Positions 7,517 to 14,526 of a stretch of DNA of 64,000 bases are shown one piece after another. Each line of letters starts with the position of its first letter. Position 1 is the first letter of the stretch. This DNA comes from JBBCJM01 sp037190175. Its GTDB lineage: Bacteria > Pseudomonadota > Alphaproteobacteria > Rhodobacterales > Rhodobacteraceae. The notes under the pieces were generated by a model, which did no database searches, was not told the origin of the DNA, and was given only the letters and a program-made list of their open reading frames with translations. Position numbers and translations under genes: made by a program. The stretch covers positions 1 through 64,000 of the forward strand of contig JBBCJM010000065.1 of NCBI GenBank assembly GCA_037190175.1, given 5' to 3'.

Positions 7517-8506
7517 ATGGCAGCGCGCAAGCCGGCCGACAAGCCCAACATATCCCGCGACGAGCTGTTGCAGTACTACCGCGACATGCTGCTGATCCGC
7601 CGGTTCGAGGAAAAGGCCGGCCAGCTCTACGGCATGGGGCTGATCGGCGGCTTCTGCCACCTCTACATCGGGCAGGAGGCGGTGGTCGTGGGGCTGGAGG
7701 CCGCGGCGAAGGAAGGCGACAAGCGCATCACCTCCTACCGCGACCATGGCCACATGCTGGCCTGCGGGATGGATCCCAAGGGGGTGATGGCCGAACTCAC
7801 CGGGCGCATCGGCGGCTATTCCAAGGGCAAGGGCGGCTCGATGCACATGTTCTCGAAGGAGAAGCATTTCTACGGCGGCCACGGGATCGTGGGGGCGCAG
7901 GTGCCGCTGGGCGCCGGCCTCGCCTTCGCCGACAAGTACCTGGGCAACGACAACGTGACCTTCGTCTATTTCGGCGACGGCGCGGCGAACCAGGGCCAGG
8001 TCTACGAGACCTACAACATGGCCGAGCTCTGGGACCTGCCGGTGGTCTTCGTGATCGAGAACAACCAGTACGCCATGGGCACCTCGGTCAAGCGGTCCAC
8101 CAAGTCGAAGACGCTCTACGAGCGCGGCGTGGCCTACGGCATCCCGGGCGAGCAGGTGGACGGGATGGACGTGCTGGCGGTCAAGGCCGCGGGGCAGAAA
8201 GCGGTGGCGCACTGCCGCGCCGGCAAGGGCCCGTATATCCTCGAGATGATGACCTACCGCTACCGCGGCCATTCGATGTCCGACCCCGCCAAGTACCGCA
8301 CGCGCGAGGAGGTGGAGAAGATGCGCTCGGAACGCGACGCCATCGAGCATGTGCGCGAGTTGCTGGTCACCGGGGGGCTGGCCTCGGACGACGACCTGAA
8401 GGCCATCGACCGCGAGATCAAGGCGGTGGTGAACGAGGCCGCCGAATTCTCCAAGGACAGCCCCGAGCCGCCGCTGGACGAGCTCTGGACCGACATCACG
8501 GCGTAA
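7517..8506 (+). CDS. pdhA: Pyruvate dehydrogenase E1 component, alpha subunit
   Basis: A 329-residue E1-alpha of standard length. With E1-beta it decarboxylates pyruvate using thiamine diphosphate and reductively acetylates lipoyl groups. The thiamine diphosphate motif runs from FGDGAANQGQ (about 152-161) to ENNQYAMGT (about 181-189). Other signatures are GFCHLYIGQEA near 45-55 and YRYRGHSMSDP near 250. The ATG follows a CTGGAGGGAGGAC ribosome-binding site. pdhB starts 11 bases after its stop, so pdhA-pdhB-pdhC form one operon in the cytoplasm. Confidence 0.96.
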   Translation: MAARKPADKPNISRDELLQYYRDMLLIRRFEEKAGQLYGMGLIGGFCHLYIGQEAVVVGLEAAAKEGDKRITSYRDHGHMLACGMDPKGVMAELTGRIGGYSKGKGGSMHMFSKEKHFYGGHGIVGAQVPLGAGLAFADKYLGNDNVTFVYFGDGAANQGQVYETYNMAELWDLPVVFVIENNQYAMGTSVKRSTKSKTLYERGVAYGIPGEQVDGMDVLAVKAAGQKAVAHCRAGKGPYILEMMTYRYRGHSMSDPAKYRTREEVEKMRSERDAIEHVRELLVTGGLASDDDLKAIDREIKAVVNEAAEFSKDSPEPPLDELWTDITA

Positions 8507-8517
8507 GGGGGAAGACC

Positions 8518-9945
8518 ATGGCGACGCAAGTTCTGATGCCCGCGCTGTCCCCCACCATGGAGGAGGGGACGCTGGCCAAATGGCTGGTCAAGGAGGGCGA
8601 CCAAGTGAAGGCCGGCCAGATCCTGGCCGAGATCGAGACCGACAAGGCCACGATGGAATTCGAGGCGGTGGACGAGGGGGTAGTCGGCAAGCTGCTGGTG
8701 GCCGAAGGCACCGCGGGGGTGAAGGTCAACACCCCCATCGCGGTGCTGGGGGAGGAGGGCGAGGACCCCTCATCGGTCGCTGCCGCTCCCTCTTCGGAGG
8801 CCAAGGCCGAGGCGAAGAGCGAAGCCAAAGCGAGCGATGAGCTCGCCGAGGCGAAGAGCGAGGCGAAGCCCAGCGACGAGCCCGCCGCCGCCAGGCCAGA
8901 CGCCCCCCCTGCCCCCGCCGCGGTGAAGTCGAACGCCTCGCCCGACTGGCCCGAGGGCACCCCGATGAAGACCATGACCGTGCGCGAGGCCCTGCGCGAG
9001 GCCATGGCCGAGGAGATGCGCGCGGACCCCACCGTCTTCCTGATGGGCGAGGAGGTGGGCGAATACCAGGGCGCCTACAAGATCAGCCAGGGCCTGCTGG
9101 ACGAATTCGGCCCCCGCCGCGTGGTCGATACGCCCATCACCGAGATGGGCTTCACCGGGATCGGGGTCGGCGCCTCCTGGGCCGGCCTGAAGCCCATCGT
9201 GGAGTTCATGACCTTCAACTTCTCGATGCAGGCCATCGACCATATCGTGAACTCGGCGGCCAAGACGCTCTACATGTCCGGCGGCCAGATGGGCTCGCCC
9301 ATGGTGTTCCGCGGCCCGAACGGGGCGGCGGCGCGGGTGGGCGCCCAGCACAGCCAGGACTTCGCCGCCTGGTATGCCGCGATCCCCGGCCTCAAGGTGG
9401 CGATGCCCTATTCGGCAGCCGACGCCAAGGGCCTCTTGAAGACCGCGATCCGCGACCCCAACCCGGTGGTCTTCCTGGAGAACGAGATCCTCTACGGCCG
9501 CTCCTTCGAGGTGCCGCAGATCGAGGACTTCACCATCCCCTTCGGCAAGGCCCGCATCTGGCGCGAGGGGACCGACGTCACCATCGTCAGCTTCGGCATC
9601 GGCATGACCTATGCGCTGGAGGCGGCGGAGAAGCTGAGCGCCGAGGGGATCAGCGCCGAGGTGATCGACCTGCGCAGCCTGCGCCCGCTCGACTACGACA
9701 CCCTGATCGCCTCGGTGCAGAAGACCAACCGCTGCGTGACGGTGGAGGAGGGCTTCCCCGTGGGCGCCATCGGCAACCACCTCTCGGCCTATATCATGAC
9801 CCATGCCTTCGACTGGCTCGACGCGCCGGTGATCAACTGCACCGGCAAGGACGTGCCGATGCCCTATGCCGCCAACCTCGAGAAACTCGCGCTGACCACC
9901 ACGGCCGAGGTGATCGAGGCGGTCAAATCCGTCTGCTACCGTTGA
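8518..9945 (+). CDS. pdhB: Pyruvate dehydrogenase E1 beta subunit with N-terminal lipoyl domain
   Basis: A 475-residue protein. Residues 1-80 form a lipoyl domain with the acceptor lysine K43 in ETDKATMEF. An Ala/Glu/Lys/Ser linker spans about 81-145. The E1-beta transketolase-like domain runs from about 150 (MKTMTVREALREAMAEEM) to the end. A lipoylated E1-beta is known in alphaproteobacteria and absent from E. coli-type complexes. The lipoyl domain is almost identical to that of pdhC at DNA level, and the linker contains a 73-bp palindromic segment shared with pdhC. The start at 8518 follows AAGGGGGAAGACC. Confidence 0.95.
   Translation: MATQVLMPALSPTMEEGTLAKWLVKEGDQVKAGQILAEIETDKATMEFEAVDEGVVGKLLVAEGTAGVKVNTPIAVLGEEGEDPSSVAAAPSSEAKAEAKSEAKASDELAEAKSEAKPSDEPAAARPDAPPAPAAVKSNASPDWPEGTPMKTMTVREALREAMAEEMRADPTVFLMGEEVGEYQGAYKISQGLLDEFGPRRVVDTPITEMGFTGIGVGASWAGLKPIVEFMTFNFSMQAIDHIVNSAAKTLYMSGGQMGSPMVFRGPNGAAARVGAQHSQDFAAWYAAIPGLKVAMPYSAADAKGLLKTAIRDPNPVVFLENEILYGRSFEVPQIEDFTIPFGKARIWREGTDVTIVSFGIGMTYALEAAEKLSAEGISAEVIDLRSLRPLDYDTLIASVQKTNRCVTVEEGFPVGAIGNHLSAYIMTHAFDWLDAPVINCTGKDVPMPYAANLEKLALTTTAEVIEAVKSVCYR
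8769..8841. repeat. 73-bp palindromic segment inside the pdhB linker
   Basis: Outer arms CTCATCGGTCGCT (8769-8781) and AGCGAGCGATGAG (8829-8841) pair with one mismatch. Inner arms CTCTTCG (8790-8796) and CGAAGAG (8813-8819) pair perfectly and are nearly concentric. The segment is read in frame as part of the Ala/Glu/Ser linker. It recurs with a single base difference in pdhC at 10206-10278. Confidence 0.8.
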
Positions 9946-9954
9946 GGTGACGCC

Positions 9955-11259
9955 ATGGCGACGCAAATCCTGATGCCCGCCCTGTCCCCCACGATGGAGG
10001 AGGGGACGCTGGCGAAATGGCTGGTGAAAGAAGGGGACGAGGTCAAGTCCGGCCAGATCCTCGCCGAGATCGAGACCGACAAGGCCACGATGGAATTCGA
10101 GGCGGTGGACGAGGGGATCGTCGGCAAGATCCTGGTCGCCGAGGGCACCGCGGGGGTGAAGGTCAACACCCCCATCGCCGTGCTGGTGGAGGAGGGCGAG
10201 GACCCCTCATCGGTCGCTGCCGCTCCCTCTTCGGAGGCCAAGGCCGAGGCGAAGAGCGAAACCAAAGCGAGCGATGAGCCCGCCGCAGCGAAGAGCGCGG
10301 CGAAGCCGAGCGATGAGCGCCCCGCAAGCGGCGCCCGGGTCTTCGCCTCGCCGCTGGCCCGCCGGATCGCCGCGGAAAAGGGCATCGACCTGACCAGGGT
10401 CAAGGGCTCCGGCCCGCATGGCCGCATCGTCAAGGCGGACGTGGAGGGCGCCCAGGCCGCGCCGGCCGCGGCCCCCGCACCCGCGGCGGCCACCCCTGCC
10501 CCCGCTCCGGCGCAAGCGGCCCCTGCCGCCCCCTCGGCCGAGGCGGTCAGGAAGCTCTACGCCGACCGCGACTTCGAGGAAGTCCCGCTCGACGGGATGC
10601 GCAAGACCATCGCCGCCCGCCTCACCGAGGCCAAGCAGACCATCCCGCATTTCTACCTGCGGCGCGAGGTGCAGATCGACACCCTGCTGGCCTTCCGCGA
10701 GGAGTTGAACGGCAAGCTGGCGTCGCGCGGCGCCAAGCTCTCGGTCAACGACTTCATCATCAAGGCCTGCGCGCTTGCCCTGCAACAGGTGCCCGACTGC
10801 AATGCCGTCTGGGCCGGCGACCGGATGCTGCGGCTGAAACCCTCGGACGTGGCGGTCGCCGTGGCGATCGAAGGGGGCCTCTTCACCCCCGTCCTGCGCG
10901 ACGCCGAGAAGAAGTCGATCACCGCGCTCTCCGCCGAGATGAAGGACCTCGCCGCCCGCGCCAAATCGCGCAAGCTGGCCCCCCACGAATACCAGGGCGG
11001 CAGCTTCGCGATCTCCAACCTCGGCATGATGGGGATCGAGAACTTCGACGCGGTGATCAACCCGCCGCACGGCTCGATCCTGGCGGTCGGCGCCGGGGTG
11101 AAGAAGCCGGTGGTGAACAAGGCGGGCGAGATCGCGGTCGCCACCATGATGTCGATGACGCTCTCGGTCGACCACCGGGTGATCGACGGCGCGCTGGGGG
11201 CCGAGTTCCTGAAGGCGGTGATCGAGAACCTGGAAAACCCGCTGGCGATGCTGGCGTAA
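9955..11259 (+). CDS. pdhC: Dihydrolipoamide acetyltransferase, pyruvate dehydrogenase E2
   Basis: A 434-residue E2 core subunit. It has a lipoyl domain (1-80, acceptor K43), a charged linker, a peripheral-subunit-binding domain (about 128-163, ASPLARRIAAEKGIDLTRVK), an Ala/Pro linker (about 165-195) and the catalytic acyltransferase domain (about 205-434). The catalytic motif is SVDHRVIDGALGAEFL. It passes acetyl groups from lipoamide to CoA and forms the oligomeric core. It lies 9 bases after pdhB and ends the operon. No lipoamide dehydrogenase (E3) gene is in the window. Confidence 0.96.
   Translation: MATQILMPALSPTMEEGTLAKWLVKEGDEVKSGQILAEIETDKATMEFEAVDEGIVGKILVAEGTAGVKVNTPIAVLVEEGEDPSSVAAAPSSEAKAEAKSETKASDEPAAAKSAAKPSDERPASGARVFASPLARRIAAEKGIDLTRVKGSGPHGRIVKADVEGAQAAPAAAPAPAAATPAPAPAQAAPAAPSAEAVRKLYADRDFEEVPLDGMRKTIAARLTEAKQTIPHFYLRREVQIDTLLAFREELNGKLASRGAKLSVNDFIIKACALALQQVPDCNAVWAGDRMLRLKPSDVAVAVAIEGGLFTPVLRDAEKKSITALSAEMKDLAARAKSRKLAPHEYQGGSFAISNLGMMGIENFDAVINPPHGSILAVGAGVKKPVVNKAGEIAVATMMSMTLSVDHRVIDGALGAEFLKAVIENLENPLAMLA
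10206..10278. repeat. 73-bp palindromic segment inside the pdhC linker
   Basis: This is the second copy of the segment in pdhB, differing by one base. It keeps the outer CTCATCGGTCGCT/AGCGAGCGATGAG and inner CTCTTCG/CGAAGAG pairings. It is in frame and encodes part of the flexible linker after the lipoyl domain. Confidence 0.8.
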
Positions 11260-11292
11260 GGCCATACGGGGGCGTCCGGCAGCGTTGCCGAC

Positions 11293-11410
11293 GCCCCCTC
11301 CCCCATCCCCTCCCACGAGGGGAGGGGAGTCGCCAGGCCCTGCATTTCGCACAACCTTTGCCGAACAAGGCACCTCCCTCTCCCCTCGTGGGGGAGGGAT
11401 GGGGTGGGGG
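11293..11410. repeat. Inverted pair of GC-rich hairpin elements between convergent operons
   Basis: Two copies of a roughly 36-base element with the core CACGAGGGGAGAGGG face each other (about 11293-11328 and 11373-11410) around a 45-base spacer. Each arm can fold on itself and the two arms can pair together. It fills the gap between pdhC and the convergent phospholipid genes and is the likely bidirectional transcription barrier. A third copy lies near 6.47 kb. Confidence 0.7.
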
Positions 11411-11431
11411 GGGCGCCGCGCCCGGCCGGGC

Positions 11432-12040
11432 CTACCGCCCCTTCAACCGCCGCACCAGCCGGGCCGAGCGCAGCACCGCGGTCAGCCCGGTTCCCAGCAC
11501 CACGATCCAGAGCGTGGCCTCCAGCACCGCCGCCGTATCCCACGGCAGCAGCGCCGCCCCCACCGCACCAGCCGTCAGCACCGCCATCCGCTGCGGCTTG
11601 GCGAAAGGCCCGCCGAAGTCCGGGGGAAACCCCTCCGCGCGCCCCATCTCGCGGACATAGGCCGTCCCCACCGCCAGGGCGGCAGCCATGAGCCCCAGGG
11701 CCGGAACCCCTGCCCCCACCCCGGCCCCCCAGAACAGCAAGAGGTCCGACACCCGGTCCGGCGCCTCGTTCCAGAACGGCCCGTCCTTCGCCGCCCGGCC
11801 GCCCTCCACCGCCACCATCCCGTCCAAGAGGTTGCAGGCCAGCCGCAGCTGGATCGCCAAAGCCGCCGGCAGCAGCACCGGCCAGCCCCACCCGGCAACG
11901 GCCAGCAGAACCGCACCCAGGCCAGCGAACCCCATCGAGGCCCAGGAGATCGCATTGGGCGTCACCCCCCGCGCCACCAGCCAGCCGGCCGCCACCCCGG
12001 CCCAGCGCGCCCGCCGCGCCGCAATGGGGCGGCGGTTCAT
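11432..12040 (-). CDS. CDP-alcohol phosphatidyltransferase family protein
   Basis: A 202-residue membrane protein with several hydrophobic helices. The family motif is present as NLLDGMVA and, about 14 residues later, NEAPDRVSD. The first Asp of the canonical motif is Asn here, which I recall as typical of this LLDGMVAVEGG subgroup. It should transfer a phosphatidyl group from CDP-diacylglycerol, or a related substrate, to an alcohol. The acceptor cannot be read from the sequence. Its ATG overlaps the end of cdsA by 4 bases, and with plsC it forms a phospholipid-synthesis operon. Confidence 0.8.
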   Translation of the reverse strand: MNRRPIAARRARWAGVAAGWLVARGVTPNAISWASMGFAGLGAVLLAVAGWGWPVLLPAALAIQLRLACNLLDGMVAVEGGRAAKDGPFWNEAPDRVSDLLLFWGAGVGAGVPALGLMAAALAVGTAYVREMGRAEGFPPDFGGPFAKPQRMAVLTAGAVGAALLPWDTAAVLEATLWIVVLGTGLTAVLRSARLVRRLKGR

Positions 12041-12978
12041 GCCACCGACCAGAAATAGCGGGTGAGGTGGAAGAAGATCGGCGCCGCGAAGACCGCGCTG
12101 TCCATCCGGTCCATGAACCCGCCATGGCCGGCGATGGCATGGCCCCAGTCCTTCACCCCCCGGTCGCGCTTGATCGCCGACATGACGAGGCCGCCGAAGA
12201 ACCCCATCAGCGCCGAGACCAGCGCCAGCACCCCGGCCTGGAACGGGGTGAACGGCGTGATCCACCACAACGCCGCCCCCAGCAGGGTCGCCGAGGCCAC
12301 GCCGCCCAGGAACCCCTCCCAGGTCTTCGAGGGCGACAGCCGCGGCACGATCGCGTGCCGGCCGATCAGCTTGCCACAGATGTATTGCAGCACGTCCGAG
12401 CCCTGCACCACCAGGATCAGCCAGACGATCAGCATCAGCCCCGCCTGCCCGTGCCCGGGGATCTGCAGCATCATCAGCGCCGGCACGTGGCTGGCGCAAT
12501 AGACGCAGATCATCAGCGCCCATTGCGTCTCGGCCACCCGCAGCAGGAAGTCCTTCGGCCCCCCCAGCACCGCCGAAATGACCGGCATCAGCAGGAAGAC
12601 GTAGACCGGGATGAAGATCGCCGCCATCCCGTACCAGTCGATCCAGATCAGCCAGTATTGCAGCGGCAGCACCAGGAAAAATGCCGCCAGCAAGGCCCAG
12701 TGGTCGCCCGGCGCGGTGCGGGTCAGCGTCAGGAACTCGCGGAAGGCGGCAAACGACAGCAGACCGAACAGGATCACCACCCCGGTCCGCCCGGTCAGCA
12801 GGGCAAAGCCCAGCAGCGCCACGATCCCCCACCAGGCGCGGATCCGGGCGTTCAGGTTCTCGATGGTGACGTTGGTGCCGTCGGGCGCCACCCGGTCGCG
12901 GATGATCTCGCCCACCAGCGTGGCGGCGGTCAGGAAGACCACCACGCCGAACAGCAGCCCCAGCAGATCGGCGTTCAT
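12037..12978 (-). CDS. cdsA: Phosphatidate cytidylyltransferase (CDP-diacylglycerol synthase)
   Basis: A 313-residue protein with about eight membrane helices. It makes CDP-diacylglycerol from phosphatidate and CTP. The family signature lies near the C-terminus: SPSKTWEGFLGG, then SAIKRDRGVKDWG and HGGFMDRMDS. The start at 12978 (MNADLLGLLFGVVVF) follows GGGAGGTGCGGG and overlaps the plsC-like stop by 4 bases. It also overlaps the phosphatidyltransferase start by 4 bases. The order acyltransferase, cytidylyltransferase, phosphatidyltransferase matches successive steps of membrane lipid synthesis. Confidence 0.92.
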   Translation of the reverse strand: MNADLLGLLFGVVVFLTAATLVGEIIRDRVAPDGTNVTIENLNARIRAWWGIVALLGFALLTGRTGVVILFGLLSFAAFREFLTLTRTAPGDHWALLAAFFLVLPLQYWLIWIDWYGMAAIFIPVYVFLLMPVISAVLGGPKDFLLRVAETQWALMICVYCASHVPALMMLQIPGHGQAGLMLIVWLILVVQGSDVLQYICGKLIGRHAIVPRLSPSKTWEGFLGGVASATLLGAALWWITPFTPFQAGVLALVSALMGFFGGLVMSAIKRDRGVKDWGHAIAGHGGFMDRMDSAVFAAPIFFHLTRYFWSVA

Positions 12979-13589
12979 CCCGCACCTCCCGGCCGCAACG
13001 CCAGCAGCGCGGCCTCGGCGCGGTGCAGGAAGCCGTCCTTCTCCTCGCCCGGGAAAAGCCGCAGGGGCTCGCCGAAGGTCACGGTGCAGATCAAGGGCAC
13101 TGGGATCACCTCGCCCTTGGGCATCACCCGGTTGAGGTTGGCGATCCACACCGGCACCAGATCCACCCCCGGACAGCGCGAGGCCAGATGGAAAAGCCCG
13201 CTCTTGAACGGCAGCAGCGGCTGGTCGGAGGAATTACGCCCCCCCTCCGGGAACAGGATCAGCGAAGAGCCCTGCCCCACCGCCTCGGCCATCTGCTCCA
13301 CCGGGTCGGCGGTGCGCGCCTCGGGCCGGCGGTCGATCAGCACCGCGTCGAACACGTCGCGCCCGATGAAGCGGCGCAGCGGCGAGACCAGCCAGTAATC
13401 CGCCGCCGCCACCGGCCGGGTCCGCTCGCGGACGGGCGGCGGCAGCACGGCCCACAGCAGCACGAAATCCCCGTTGGAAGTATGGTTGGCGAAATAGATC
13501 CGCTGCGTCAGGTCGGGCGCCGACCCCTGCCAGACCGCCCGCGCCGCCGTCACCAGCCGCACGAACAACAGCAGCGCGGCGCCGGCCAC
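12975..13589 (-). CDS. Lysophospholipid acyltransferase family protein (PlsC-like)
   Basis: A 204-residue acyltransferase. The NHTSNGD segment (about 35-41) takes the place of the HX4D catalytic motif, and FPEGGRN (about 113-119) is the acceptor-binding motif. An N-terminal hydrophobic stretch (ALLLFVRLV) suggests membrane association. It probably acylates lysophosphatidate or a related lysolipid, supplying phosphatidate to CdsA encoded next. The GTG at 13589 is the only clear start in frame; upstream codons are open back to about 13636. It overlaps cdsA by 4 bases and follows cysE. Confidence 0.83.
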   Translation of the reverse strand: MAGAALLLFVRLVTAARAVWQGSAPDLTQRIYFANHTSNGDFVLLWAVLPPPVRERTRPVAAADYWLVSPLRRFIGRDVFDAVLIDRRPEARTADPVEQMAEAVGQGSSLILFPEGGRNSSDQPLLPFKSGLFHLASRCPGVDLVPVWIANLNRVMPKGEVIPVPLICTVTFGEPLRLFPGEEKDGFLHRAEAALLALRPGGAG

Positions 13590-13632
13590 CCGCGCCGCGA
13601 TCCGCTGGGGCAGGGTCCGCCACCCGCGCAGG

Positions 13633-14448
13633 TCAGCCGTCCGTCACGTTCTTCAGCAGGTGGTCCATGCTGACCGCCGGCTGTTCGCACCCCGCCTCGC
13701 CCACGATCCGCGCCGGCACCCCGGCCACCGTCTTCATCGGCGGGATGTCGTGCAGCACCACCGAGCCCGCGGCGATCCGGCAGCAATGGCCCACCGTGAT
13801 GTTGCCCAGCACCTTGGCCCCCGCCCCGATCAGCACCCCGTTGCCGATCTTGGGATGCCGGTCGCCGTCCTCTTTCCCCGTGCCGCCCAGGGTCACCGAA
13901 TGCAGCATCGACACGTTGTCGCCCACCACCGCGGTCTCGCCGATCACGATGGAATGGGCGTGGTCGATCATGATGCCCCGGCCCACCCGGGCGGCGGGAT
14001 GGATGTCCACCCCGAAGGCCTCGCTCACGCGCATCTGCACGAAATAGGCCATGTCGCGCCGCCCCTCGCGCCAGAGCCAGTGGCCCACGCGATAGGCCTG
14101 CAACGCCTGGTATCCCTTGAAGAACAGGATCGGCTGCAGATAGCGGTGGCAGGCCGGGTCGCGGTCATAGACCGCCATCAGGTCGGCCCGCGCGGCCGCG
14201 CCGATCTCGGGGTCGGCGGCATAGGCCTCGTCGGCGATCTCGCGCAGGATCTGCTCGCTCATCTCGCCCGAGGCCAGCTTCAGCGAGAACCGGAAGGCCA
14301 GCGCCCGCTCCAGCGTGGGGTGGTGCAGGAGCCCGGCATGAATCAGGCTGCCCAAGAGCGGCTCGGCCCGCACCGCCTCCACCGCCTCCTCGCAGACGCG
14401 GCGCCACACCGGATCGACGGATTTCACCACGCGGATGGTTTCGGCCAT
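13633..14448 (-). CDS. cysE: Serine O-acetyltransferase
   Basis: A 271-residue enzyme that acetylates L-serine for cysteine synthesis. The N-terminal helical domain (1-140) is followed by left-handed beta-helix hexapeptide repeats (about 150-235). Signatures are the IDHAHSIVIGETAVVGDNV stretch with the catalytic Asp/His, and LGGTGKEDGDRHPKIGNG. The C-terminus carries two extra Cys-free turns, ending LLKNVTDG. It lies between the phospholipid operon and the last GTA gene on the same strand, with 78 bases separating it from g15. GGAGCCAGGGCC precedes the ATG. Confidence 0.95.
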   Translation of the reverse strand: MAETIRVVKSVDPVWRRVCEEAVEAVRAEPLLGSLIHAGLLHHPTLERALAFRFSLKLASGEMSEQILREIADEAYAADPEIGAAARADLMAVYDRDPACHRYLQPILFFKGYQALQAYRVGHWLWREGRRDMAYFVQMRVSEAFGVDIHPAARVGRGIMIDHAHSIVIGETAVVGDNVSMLHSVTLGGTGKEDGDRHPKIGNGVLIGAGAKVLGNITVGHCCRIAAGSVVLHDIPPMKTVAGVPARIVGEAGCEQPAVSMDHLLKNVTDG

Positions 14449-14526
14449 GGCCCTGGCTCCCTGACTTCGCCCCGATCATATACGCCGGAATCCGCGCCGT
14501 CCAATCCCCCTGCGTGATGCCGCCCA

